Below the pieces are notes generated by a model. That model made no database searches. It saw nothing but the letters and a program-made list of their open reading frames with translations, and was not told the DNA's origin. Both the position numbers and the translations under genes were made by a program. Positions 11,131 through 21,985 of a stretch of 64,000 bases of DNA are shown piece after piece (within the stretch, counting starts at the first letter, position 1; the number at the start of each line of letters is the position of its first letter). Source of the stretch: Epiperipatus broadwayi (Eukaryota; Onychophora; Udeonychophora; Euonychophora; Peripatidae); assembly GCA_028023455.1 (NCBI GenBank), contig JAQFVV010000556.1, forward strand, positions 1-64,000. Reading direction: 5' to 3'.

Positions 11131-11533
11131 AAATATCAAATCAGAAAATTTCACCTACACCTTCTGTGAATAAATATATTAGAGTCTGCATCACAAAACA
11201 GCTAATTCAAAAAGATACTTTTTTGAGCTATTGGCTACAAAGATATTATATATTGAAACACAAACTAATTCAAACAGAGTGCATGAAATTTTCATAAGCA
11301 ACAATATATAAGCTACTCCTAAACAAACATGTTTATTATTCTTTAAGATTGTTGCTTATGTAAAGTTCACACTCTGTTTGAATTATTCCATGTTTTAATA
11401 TTTAATATCTTTGCAGCCTGTACTTCAAAGTGGTATCTTTTTGAATTGGCTGTTTTAAGAGGTGGGCTCTAATATGTTTATTCACAGAGGGTGTAGCTGA
11501 AAATTTCTTAATGTTTGAGGTGATTTGATATCA
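11131..11533. repeat. Long hairpin element (MITE-like), about 400 bp
   Basis: The left arm (11131-11308) and right arm (11345-11533) are inverted copies: AAATATCAAATCAG at the left end pairs with CTGATTTGATATC-like sequence at the right end, and GTGAATAAATATATTAGAG pairs with CTCTAATATGTTTATTCAC. The loop is about 35 bases. Identity by eye is high but with many mismatches and small indels. No transposase is inside. This fits a non-autonomous fold-back DNA element; no target duplication could be confirmed in the AT-rich flanks. Confidence 0.7.
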
Positions 11534-12021
11534 TATATATATATATATTAAAATAAAGATTTGTAAAGATGAAAATGTGAATATAAATTTTAAGATTTTC
11601 TAAATGTTATTGTTAAATTACCATTATTATTATAGCATTGATATTTAATCTGGGTCTTAAGTATTATTTGGTTACTGTGATGCTAAAGATAGTGTTGTTG
11701 AAAAAAAATAGTAGTATCTCTAGAAACAGTTATGCTCCACTCATACTAATCAGATAAGAATAATTCTAATAATTTTAAAAAGCACATTTTTATCTATCAA
11801 ATAGATTGGCATTGATGTAAGACAACGTGGACATTATCTGCAGGTTCATTTAAATTATTATTTAGAGAATTGGCTTATAAACGATCTTTATTATAATTTT
11901 AGGAATGTTTTTTTTAAAAAATAGGTTTAATAATTTTAATAAACAATCACATATACTAAAGAAACCAAGCATAGGATTAATCATACACTCACATATATAT
12001 ATACGTATACATACATTTCAC
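11534..12021. other. AT-rich non-coding DNA, nothing recognised
   Basis: Starts with a short (AT)n tract, then plain AT-rich sequence without repeats or protein-like frames that I can support. Confidence 0.6.
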
Positions 12022-12920
12022 TTTGAGGTATTAAAGGAAACAAAAATGACAAATTATTAATGTCCATTTCATAAACTCTGAATATTCATAGAGTAAACAC
12101 GCAAATGCTTGGGTTGCTCGCCAACATGCATCAGCCAGTGTAATTAATTTATTGATTTTTTAAATTTAAGATCAAGAAGCACTATGATCTTTTTTTTCAG
12201 CTGCCTCATAGTTCTTAACTTATATATCAGTAGAGTTATTTTTTTTGAAAACAGAATGTATGATTGTGGGAAAAATCTTTTGTAAATTAAATATTCAAAA
12301 GACTAAAATATTGATCAATGGATTTTCTCAGAAGAATAAAATATAGATTGAAACTTATGAATTAGAAAAAATTAATAACTACAAATATCTTGGTCAGATT
12401 ATTAGTATAGATGGAAGTATAATGGATGAGGTTGATTGCAGAATTAAATTAGGATGGAATGCTTTTGACACAAATAATTTAATATTAAAAACAAATATAC
12501 CTATGTGGTTGAAAAAGGTTTTTAATTGGTAGATTTAGCAGTTTTAACTTTTGGATCTGAGGTTTGAACACTTAATAAAAAAATGATGCAAAGATCTCAA
12601 ATCACTCAACAAAGTATATTGCGAACAATAAGAAGGAATCAGAAGCAAAGTATTTGAATGAAAGAATTACACATATCACTGACATTATTGAAAGAAGTAA
12701 CAGATTGAAATAGAGGTCAACTGGATACAGTGCTAAAAGATATGACAATAAATAAACCATTAAAGTCTTAAACTGGATCCTAAGAGTTATAAAAACATAT
12801 GAAAAGACCACGTGAAATTGATGGATAAGTTTGTTGGTATAATGTAAAGGTTAAGTTATAAATCAGGGAATGGATCAAATTTAGAGGCATTTTCATCCTG
12901 TAGTGGATGATGATGATAAT
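12022..12920 (+). mobile_element. RTE-type LINE remnant with large internal deletion
   Basis: The first part (about 12022-12235) matches the 5' UTR of the RTE copy at 34245, including CGCCAACATGCATCAGCCAG and AAGATCAAGAAGCACTATG. From about 12255 the sequence matches the end of that element's reverse transcriptase and C-terminal region (TACAAATATCTTGGTCAGAT near 12380), ending in GATGATGATGATAATGATA like the other copy's 3' tail. The endonuclease and most of the reverse transcriptase (about 2.1 kb) are missing between the halves. Many stops and frameshifts make it non-coding. Both halves are in the same orientation, consistent with deletion inside one insertion. Confidence 0.8.
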
Positions 12921-14394
12921 GATAAATTTAAAATTCTGTTTATTTTATATTCACTTTAATAATTTTTATTGCTTAATCTTTTATCCAGATAAATAACTTG
13001 GATAAACAAATGAAAAGGTATCCATTTTTTACTTATAGTTAGATTAACTTTGATACTAGGGAGCATTGCATTTCTGTTTATCTCTTCTGATGTCAAAATA
13101 TTTATGAGTTTTATTACCATAATAGAAATTCAAAATAAAAAATGCAATATTAAAAAAACTTTAATAACAGTAAAACCAAAAAAATTCCAAAAATATAAGA
13201 TCAGTGATAGCAACGATAAAGAAGCAATATTAGTGGATAAAGTTATGGTATTAATGAGCTAAACTTAGATTAAAAAATTACTATGATTTAAGATGAAATA
13301 CAGGTGTAGAATTTTTAATTTGGCATTTTTGGTTTCTTAACCATCCCAGATTATTATTATTGGATTAAGTAATAGATAATAATAATTTAAGAATTATAAG
13401 ATCAAGTGATAATTATAAATCTAGGTTTTTAAACAACTTATATTGTTAAAAATTTAAATAATTATTAATTTTAATATATATTGAATGTAAATAATTATTT
13501 ATAAATTTATTAAGTATATTAAATTTCTTTTTAATAATAATATATAAATTTTTGTAGTATTAAATGTAAACATCAAATAATTTAAAACAATTATATTGTA
13601 ATAAAAAATTGAAATTTATTGATTTTTCCCCCATTTTCTCATTAAGCTAGTGGTTAGTTTATTTAATAACTTGCTTTTTTCACTTCCTTCATAAGTTTTA
13701 ACAATTAAATTTAATATTTTGTAAAGGTCAACTGCAGCAATTTATCTCATATAAAATCCCTATTTTGTCTGAATATTTTTCACAACCCTGTTTAATTGGT
13801 TGCTTAATGTTAAAAAAAAAACAACTACAGCTAACTAAACTGTAATCTATATTAAAAGCATTTTATGTAAAGTAAGTAATTCCAGCCATTATATTTAATA
13901 ATCATTTTTATTACAAATTATATTTTATGCAAAGGAAATAATTCCACCATTAATAAAAAATGCTCGGAAAAAAATCAGTACATGTGCTTTTAACTACAGT
14001 ACAGAACTGAATAGGTATAGTAGTATTTAAATCAAGAAGAAAATGTGATTACAGTACATAAATTCATGTTTGAAATGTGATATTTATTGGAGAGGGAAAA
14101 ATATGTGCTGTAATACTATATTTATATTTAGTTTTGGTTAGCATATAATTGAAATCATGTAGTTTGATATCTCATAGTTCATGCTGATTCCATCATTAAT
14201 AGTTGCGAAAATGACAGCCTTTCAGGCCAACTACATTTCTCACATTATTTCTATCATATTAAAATCTTTTGTTTAATTTACATTAAATCTTTAAAATAAA
14301 TTGTTAAATTAAGCAATTTTAAAAAAAGACAGCCATTACATAGCTTGGGTATATCTCTCTTTTCTTCATAGCGTAAGCTTGTGTTTTAAGTTCT
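12921..14394. other. AT-rich non-coding DNA with one doubtful exon-like stretch
   Basis: Mostly homopolymer-rich sequence. Around 13125-13246 there is a 40-codon lysine-rich open stretch with an AG before it and a GT after it; it is discussed as a low-confidence exon candidate. Nothing else recognised. Confidence 0.5.
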
Positions 14395-15208
14395 ATAGAG
14401 GTCCCTACCTTCGTATTTTTCAGACGCTTATTTCTAAGGTTACAGCCTTAGTAAATTATTACTTATATATATGGAAAAATTTAAACATTACAAGCATAAA
14501 GCTAAACTAGTCAATATAAAATCAAAACTATCCAAAATTAAACCAGACCAGCATAAAAATAATATTAAAACACAACCTAAGGTTTCACTGCTACAAGCAG
14601 ACTTCTCAAGTGTAAAGAACTACAAAAACTACACAATATATATAATATTAAAAACTACCCACAAATCCATTCACTTCCCATTCACCATTAATATTAAAAG
14701 AACTCTTAAATAAGTTAATTGCTTCAGAATAATCAATTTTCAACAATAAAGACTCTTTAATTCTTCTTTTGATTTCATTTCTCTCAAAGAAGACAACCTT
14801 AGCTTCATCAAAATCAATAGTGTGGCCTGTATCTTTTTCATGGACATACAAAGCAGAACTAAGATATCTATTTTTAACTCTACTTTTATGAACCTTTATT
14901 CTTTCATTTAAACTCAAACTCCTCTGACCTATGTAAACCTTCTTACAAAATAAACAAGGAATAAAATATACTACACCAGGAATAGTCTTTCTATCAAAAA
15001 CTTCTTTTGTATTATTTAATAAATTATTCAATGTAACACCCCTTTTCCAAGCAATTTTCTTATTTTCAAACAATTTACTATTTCTACACACAATTTTATA
15101 AGAAGACAATTTAAATGGCAAAGAAATAAAATCATATTTTTCTTTAACCTTTACCTCCTTACAAATATTACTATTAAATAAAAATATTAATATTAAATAA
15201 AAATGCAT
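14395..15208 (-). mobile_element. Penelope-like element, 5'-truncated
   Basis: On the minus strand this holds the C-terminal GIY-YIG nuclease region of a Penelope-like retroelement followed by a non-coding tail of about 250 bases. Upstream (above 15208) there is no reverse transcriptase, so the copy is 5'-truncated, as is common in this group. A stretch in the tail (14401-14466) recurs at 22870-22945, which suggests that both derive from the 3' end of the same or related elements. Confidence 0.7.
14648..15208 (-). pseudogene. GIY-YIG endonuclease domain of a Penelope-like element
   Basis: This 186-codon stretch contains the C-terminal linker and GIY-YIG domain of Penelope-like proteins. Visible are VVY at residues 79-81 (GIY strand), C85 and C88 with a later H-x(n)-TGH forming the CCHH motif typical of these elements, YIG at 92-94, a catalytic-type arginine in ERIKVHK (102-108), and a glutamate in the KESLLLKI helix. 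In the family this nuclease nicks DNA to prime cDNA synthesis by the upstream reverse transcriptase. Here only the region just before the nuclease is present, starting at an internal ATG, so the piece is a fragment of a longer protein although its own frame is open. Confidence 0.75.
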
Positions 15209-15728
15209 TAAAGCTTATCTGTTGTTATTTTCTAGTATAAATCAAAACTATGATTTAAGTAAAGTTGATGTATTAAGATAAAAATAAAAGCAAATAAAAG
15301 ATGGCATTTCTGTCAAATAAATTTATTAATTTGCAGGCATTTATTGAAATACTTTCACATAGTTAAAAAAAATTTGATATTCAAACATTACATGATTTTC
15401 ATTGCAACTAATCATTCATTTATTTTTGAGCTATGTATGTTATCACAGTTGTAGAAAAAAAAAATTTAAGAACTAAAGGTTTCTGGGTATGATTATTTGA
15501 TTTGTCTTTATTTAAATGTGTTTTATCTTCAATTTATTTACAAATAGTTATGTATTTTAATATATTTGTTACAATATTTTTATTATTTTTTAAGGTGTAT
15601 GTATTCAAGATTTAGCAAATCATAACTAAGTAGTAAAATAACAATGCCTAACAACCATGAAAAATTAAAGGGTCTTTTTATAACTTTAACCAAATATATT
15701 GAATCATGGGAACTAGATTAATGTTATT

Positions 15729-15736
15729 GTATATAT
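15729..15736. repeat. Target-site duplication of the hAT element, left copy
   Basis: GTATATAT immediately before the terminal CAGGC; identical to the 8 bases at 19547-19554. Confidence 0.85.
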
Positions 15737-15959
15737 CAGGCTAAACTGTGGCTTGCGAGCTGCTGAGCCACATGCAGCTCTTTAGAAAATTAATTGTGGC
15801 TCCTGGTACATGTACTTTAGGTCCCTTCTCATATTTACATAGTTCGAAAAATAACAATTTATAAAAATTTAAAAATTACATTTTTTAAACACACTAAAAT
15901 TGAAAAAATAGTTTTCTTTAGACCTCATATCAATATGTATTGACATGTATTCATGTATT

Positions 15960-17154
15960 AAAGCAGGCAAAACTCACTATATGTATTGCCACTCACTGCA
16001 AGTTGGAGTAATCAATGGATGCCAGAAGGCTTGTGCATAAAATCTCCATCTAGTGCCTACTCATCCAATATCCCCAGACTAGTTTCTGGTTTGGGGACTT
16101 TGTCAGTGAGGAGCTTTGGATCTGGGAGCCCTGCACCTAGATCTTAGGATCTAATGCAACTCTCCAGCAACCATCTTTTATTTCCACTTAACTATAAAAC
16201 TATGAGTCTTAAATTGAAAACACCTTAATATTTTCAAACCAAGCTCATCAGTTTATATAGTCATAGGTCTGAACTCAGTTCAGTACCCATACATTTTTGT
16301 GTCTTTGGTTCTTTAATAACCATAGCTACCACTATCCTATTAGGCAGGATTGGTTTTAAGCCAATAATCATCACATGATCACCATTTCTTATGTTTGCCT
16401 ATAACTGTTATTAAAACAGGCAAAACTCACTATATGTATTGCCACTCACTGCAAGCTAGAGTAATCAATGGATGCCAGAAGGTTTATGCATAAAATCCCC
16501 ATCTAGTGCCTACTCATCCAATATCCCCAGACTAGTTTCTGGCTTGTGGTCTTCGTCAGTGAGGAGCTTTGGATCTGAGAGGACTGCACCTAGATCTTAG
16601 GATCTAATGCAACTCTCCAGCAGCCACCTCTTATTTCCATTTAACTACAAAACTGTTTTGATAACAGTTATAGGCAATCATAAGAAATGGTGATCATGTG
16701 ATGTTTATTGGCTTAAATCCAATCCTGCATAATAGGATAGTGGTGGCTATGGTTATTAAAGAACTAAAAACACCAAAATGTATGGTTATTGAACTGAGTT
16801 CAGACCTATATGACTATATAAGCTGATAAGCTTGGATTGAAAATATTAAGGTATTTTCAATTTAAGACTCATAGTTTTGTAGTTAAATGAAGATAGAAGG
16901 TGGATGCTGGATGGTTGCATTAGATCCTGAGATCTAAGTGCAGTGCTCTCAGATCCAAAGTGCCTCACTAATGAAGGCCACAAGCCAGAAACTAGTCTAG
17001 GGATATTATATAAATAGGCACTCGATGGGGATTTTATGCACAAGCCTTCTGGCATCCATTGATTACTCTAGCTTGCAGTGAGTGGCAATACATACTATGA
17101 TTTTTGTCTGTTATAATAACATTATAGGCAAGCATAAGAAATGGTGATCATGTG
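15960..17154. mobile_element. Compound fold-back repeat nested in the hAT element
   Basis: A unit of about 452 bp (A, 15961-16412) is followed by a direct half copy (B, 16413-16654), a full inverted copy (C, 16655-17119) and a short inverted start (D, 17120-17154). A and C are inverted, for example TGATCACCATTTCTTATG in A and CATAAGAAATGGTGATCA in C. The insertion is flanked by a 15-base duplication with one difference (15945-15959 and 17155-17169, ATGTATTCAT followed by GTATT or ATATT). No long reading frame is convincing. It could fold into a hairpin of more than 450 bp. The family is not one I recognise. Confidence 0.75.
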
Positions 17155-17518
17155 ATGTATTCATATATTTATATACAACCCTGAAGTATTTTATTTAGGG
17201 TATATACTAGCCTCACTATTTTATTATAAAATAACCTATATACAAATTACCTGAAAATGTTCTTACTTCAAAAGTTTAATTGATGAAAATAATGAACGAT
17301 CGACACTATGAATTTGTAAACTTTTAATGAAACAATCAGTTTGTATTGTGCTCTGTACAAAACTGTTTGTATTTGGAAATTTTGGTAAGTTAATTTTAAT
17401 TTTTTTCACAGTACATTTTTGGCATTGTAAGTGTTTTTATCGTATTGTTAAGAATAAAACCAACATATTTTTATTTACTTAAATTCTTCCGTTATTTTCA
17501 GTTTTTAAAAAGTATCGT

Positions 17519-19289
17519 GACAGAGAACAAAAACAAAAAAAAGAAAATACGAACATGAAAATAGAACTTTTAATAGTGAATGGGAGGATTTTTTTTTTTT
17601 ATTGACAATAACAAAAAGGCATTATGTCTTATTTGTAAATCTACAGTAGCAAATTATAAAGTTGGTAATTTATGTCATCATCATAAATTCAATCATCCTC
17701 AATTTTCTGCCCAGTATCCACAGAATGCTTATTTAAAATCAAGCTTAAATAAACAGCAGTCCATTTTGTCGGCATTTAGCAATCAAGCTGGCAATGTTAT
17801 TGAAGCTAGCTTCGTAATTTCCTGGAACATTGCTCATGCAAAATACCCATATGAAGAAGGAGAGTTTATTAAAAAAAATTTAGAAGAGGTAGTTAAAATT
17901 TTAGATCCAAATAATGCAGCATTGCATAAAATTATTTTGCAAATTACGATATTGAGACACCCTATCAAACGATGCATAACAGAAATTAATAAATTGCTTG
18001 AAGTTAATTAAAAAAATGATCTGAAGAACTGTATCATGTTCAACTTAGCTCTTGACTAATCTACAGATATTACAGATCTTCCTCAATTGACCGTTTTCAT
18101 ACATTTTGTTTCTTTTGAATTAATTGTTAAAGAAGAATTATTAGATTTAGTAGCACTTCAAGAATCAACCTGTGGTATCGATATAAAAAATGCACTCAAT
18201 TTAATCTTGAAGAATTTTGAAGTGCCACTCAATAAGCTTGTAAGTATTGCAACTGATGAAGATCTAGTAATGCTGAGTAAAAAAGTTGGTCTTATTGGAC
18301 TTTTTTAAAAGATAATTCTAAAATTTTGCAATTCATATCTGTTCACTGTATCATTCACTGTGAACATCTCATTGCTAAATATTTAAAATATCCTGATGTG
18401 ATGACAACTGTTTCACATATTGTAAATTACATTTGTACAAATGCAAAAAATCACCTTCAATTTAAAAATTTTCTTCAAGCATTAAATGATGAAGAATTTT
18501 CAAATGACATTAATTTCTACTATATTGTTAGATGGCTATCTAGTTACAACGCATTAGATCGATTTGTAGATTTGCTTGAACAGATTATGATATTTCTGAA
18601 AAATAATAAAAAAATCATATCCCTAATTGAATGATGGTGAATGGTTGCAGGATTTGATGTTTCTTACTGATACCATGCAACATTTACAAACACTCAGTTT
18701 AGCATTACAGGTAAAAGATAAAATAATATCTGATCTTTATCAGAGCATATTTAGTTTCCAAAAAAAAATTCAGCTTTTTCAAAACGACATTAAAAATAAA
18801 ACATTAGATCATTTTCCTCGTCTTAAAAAAATATGTGCAGATATACAATTAGAAAAACTTAATGAGTATCAAGAAAATCTAGAAGCAATATTAACAGAAT
18901 TTAATAATAGATTTGAAGACTTGAAATATTTTAAATCAACTCTTATTTTTTATCAATCCATTTGCTATTGATATAACAACTCACGATGGGTTTCTCATAT
19001 CCAATGTAATACTGGCCGAAAAGCAACTGGTGAATTAGAATTATTAGAAATGAAAGAAGACCAAGCTCTGCTATTACAATATAAGTTGACACCGATCAAT
19101 GAATTCTGGAAATTTGTGCTGGAATCAAAGTACCCACAATTAAAAAAGGCTGCTTATCAAATTATGTCGATTTTCAGGACAACTTCTTATTCCTGTGAAT
19201 CTTTTCCCTCCAGTTTCAAATTTGTAAAATCAAAATATCGCGTACAACTAACAAACCAGCATCTAAAAGAATTACTGTGGACGGTGTGA
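17519..19289 (+). pseudogene. hAT transposase pseudogene (BED finger, GTF2IRD2/ZBED-like)
   Basis: A BED-type zinc finger is visible just after the start (C16-x2-C19, then H34-x4-H39 counted from the ATG at 17580). Next come an RNase-H-like core whose usual catalytic-region stretch is present as ALD then a TAA then STD near 18055, a second motif IATDEDLVM, the hAT-specific RWLSS segment, and the C-terminal dimerisation region (ESKYPQLK, then SFKFVKSKYR) ending at 19289. Breaks: a length change in a poly-T run at about 17590 shifts the finger frame, stops fall at about 18010 and 18057, and frame changes occur at about 18305 and 18630. This family cuts and pastes DNA; this copy cannot. Related host genes exist, but the damage and transposon ends argue against domestication. 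Confidence 0.85.
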
Positions 19290-19546
19290 CAAATTATACA
19301 CCGAATTTTAAAAATTTGTCACAACAAATAAAATATAATAAATAAATATACTTTTTTATTATATTCAATTTTTAATACATATATTTTTTGTGTTATGTAT
19401 TTATTTCAATATTCAATAAATATACTCAAATAGAATCAGTATTTGTTCATTTATAATATAACCTTATTTAATATTTAGTTGTGGCTCTCGAATAATTTCA
19501 AATTTTCAAGAACGGTTCAGACTAAACAAGAGCTTCGCCACACTTG

Positions 19547-19554
19547 GTATATAT
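19547..19554. repeat. Target-site duplication of the hAT element, right copy
   Basis: GTATATAT immediately after the terminal CACTTG; identical to the left copy. The flanks are AT-rich, so the match alone is weak, but its length and position fit hAT biology. Confidence 0.85.
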
Positions 19555-21822
19555 AATAATAAGTTATATTTAAAAAGATTTATTTAAAAAATCAAGATTA
19601 CATGATAAAATTTGTATAATAATATAGTGTTTAATGTGTATTCAATGAAACTAAATGTACTTCTTAGATAAAAATTATAGGTTCTGTTTATTTTAAAATA
19701 GAGGTGGTAATTTACAGAATATTCTCAGAAAAATCTTTGATATGATAATGCATGTTTGCTTGAATTCACACATGGGAATTGGGTAAATTATAACCTCAAT
19801 AAAAATGTTCTATCTCTATTTATCCAGGTCTCATATTAAATGCATGTAAAAGTTGAGATGTTATTCTTTCAAAATATCATTAATTAAATGAGCTCAGCAT
19901 TTTGTTGTATAGAATAAATAAGTGAAACAATCAATGTCGATCTATTATCAATTCATCCCACAGCAATTAAAGATTCTACAATTAAATTATTTTATTTTAT
20001 CAGTCAAAGCAAGCCACATATTTGCAACTCTCAGTAAGTCAAAAGATAAGTCTTTTTAGTAGGCAAATTTAAGCAACCCTTAATTCATATTTAGTATTTA
20101 AAAATCATATAAACATAATTATATCAGAGACATAAATGTGTGATTTCTTTAAATATTAAATCTACAAACTCCTTTTGCAATGTGTTCTAAACTTCTTAAA
20201 ATTACTAGTTAATGAAAAAAAAACAACTAATCTCTATGTGATACCTATTTTAGGTTCCCATCCATTAGATTCTTTAAAAGGAACAACAACCCCATCAATA
20301 TGATAAAGGCATTCCTATTTGATAGTGATGCATTGCTCTGTTTGTTTATCATTTGTTCATGTCAAGAAGTTTAAAAAATACTGTAGATAATACACAAAAA
20401 TTTACTATAAATTACATATTATGGCAGGCTCTGATATATTGATTATTTACATATTTAGATTTTTATTTATATGCAATGTTCTTTATGAAAAAAATTAATA
20501 TTATGTAGCCGATCTAAAATCATTATAAAAAAGGCTTTACTAAATATACTGCTGCTTTTAATATTCAAGCTTTAATGCTAAATAGAAAATAGTGTTAGTA
20601 TTTAAATAAAAATATTGATGGTTTGGTGATTTATTTAAAGATGCCTGATAATGAGCAGATCTCCAGATATGTATTATGCAGAGATTGGTCAATTTTGTAT
20701 CATTTCGTAGCCTTAACTTGATAACTCTCATATTCATTGAGAATCATTGGATGTTTCCCTCAAAAAAAGCATGGTATGTTCCCTTGCTTTACATTGCTGT
20801 TTATCTGTTATTGTCTTGACTCTATTGTTCTTGCAGGAAAGATATCTTTAAAGGGAATTCCTCCTTTGCTGGTATTATTTGCATTCAAATTTTTTGAAAA
20901 AAATATGATTTCTTGCTTTATTGAATATTTCTGTTTAATTTTACACACTTATTGGTTGATAATTATTTAAAATAAAAAAATGCATATATTTAATTTAATT
21001 TTATTTGCTTATGTTTTATTTTTATAAATGGAAGTTAATAAACTTGATAATAATATTAATAATGAAACTCATAGTATAGGTTGCCCACATTTTATATAAA
21101 ACTCATCAGGTAACATCATCACCTTTCAAAATTGACATGGTGTTAACAAAATTTCAAGTATTTTAATAATTATAAAGTAAACATTAGATTTTAAAACAGA
21201 ACTTAATAGCTTTGTTCACATTATTAAAAAACTTATAATAAAAAAGAATTCATTCATTTTTTTGAAAAAGTGTTTACACTAACAGTGGTGATGTTTGTGT
21301 CAATTGTTCTTATTTTCAACTCTGTTTTTAAATATTTATAAAATTCAAATATGAGGTTTTAGAAAAAAATCAAATTCATTTTTTTGAATTTTAATATAAA
21401 ATAAAGATTTTATACAGAAGTAAAAGATTGAGAATTTTTTAAAAACTTCCTCCAGGTGTAACGTCAGAATTTGAAAGCATTAAGAAATTTGTAAAACATC
21501 ATATGATACACATGAAAACTTAATTATGCTTAAAAAATTATATATATGAATATTAAATACTCATAGTTTAATGAATATAAAACTTCAATGGAAGTAATAA
21601 TATCTCCAGAATCATATGATAATATATGTAAAGAAAGCAATGGGGCAGTAAATATATAAAAACATTGAGTAATTAAAAAATAAATGGTTTATTCTAATCT
21701 TTAAATTTATTTGCTTATGGGTGTTATTTATATATAGCTTCTGGAGGAAATGTTATTTCCATTTAAATTTCATATATATATGACCTATTACTATGAATAA
21801 ATATTGCATATTTTTTATTTAG
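19555..21822. other. AT-rich non-coding DNA, nothing firm
   Basis: No repeat ends or protein-like blocks that I can support. A strong acceptor-like site lies at about 20838 (pyrimidine-rich tract ending TTCTTGCAG), but the stretch after it has no consistent phase with the exon at 21823, so I do not call it. Confidence 0.5.
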
Positions 21823-21985
21823 TTGTCAGAATGAGCTATGTAATAAAAAGAAAAAATTCCTTCAAAAAGAAAAAGAATTTCATACTTTATTAGAGAAATT
21901 GGAAAAACGAAACAAAGAACTTGGAGAAAATTTTACTCTAAAACTTAAAGAACATGAAAATTCTTTAAATGTTCAAAAGCTAGAG
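21823..21985 (+). CDS. Coiled-coil internal exon of an unidentified host gene
   Basis: The 163-base island is preceded by TATTTTTTATTTAG (good acceptor) and followed by GTAAAATG (usable donor). One leading base completes a split codon, then 54 codons are open with no stop, ending GAG before the donor (phase 0). The peptide is rich in Lys, Glu and Leu, with hydrophobics at positions 5, 12, 19, 26 and 33, an exact heptad spacing, plus L41 and L48. That pattern is a coiled coil. Many structural, motor or centrosomal proteins contain such exons, so no specific gene is named. No neighbouring exon is certain within the window, which implies long introns. A chance open frame with both splice sites and perfect heptads is unlikely but possible. 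Confidence 0.7.

Larger units (their letters stand above)
15737..19546 (+). mobile_element. hAT DNA transposon, full length but inactive
   Basis: The element starts CAGGCTAAACTGTGGC and ends GCCACACTTG. It is flanked on both sides by the identical 8-mer GTATATAT (15729-15736 and 19547-19554), the target-duplication length of hAT transposons. Inside is a BED-finger/hAT transposase pseudogene (17519-19289) related to the GTF2IRD2/ZBED type. The first bases (GTGGCTTGCGAGCTGCTGAG and GAGCCACATGCAGCTCTTT) look like the subterminal sequence of animal hAT elements. The terminal inverted repeats are short and imperfect. A 1.2-kb fold-back repeat is inserted at 15960-17154. Without that insertion the element would be about 2.6 kb. 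Confidence 0.85.

Noticed and set aside
14395-14466. Possible hammerhead ribozyme in the Penelope-like tail, since such elements often carry them
   Set aside because: I could find only a vague CTGA and CGAA pair on the minus strand, with no stem II and no intact core.
16846-17055. 69-codon minus-strand frame
   Set aside because: Lies wholly within the inverted unit of the fold-back repeat and recurs only as repeat sequence.
20839-20873. 35-base stretch after a strong acceptor-like TTCTTGCAG and before GTATTA
   Set aside because: None of its open frames ends in the phase required by the exon at 21823, and the donor is weak.
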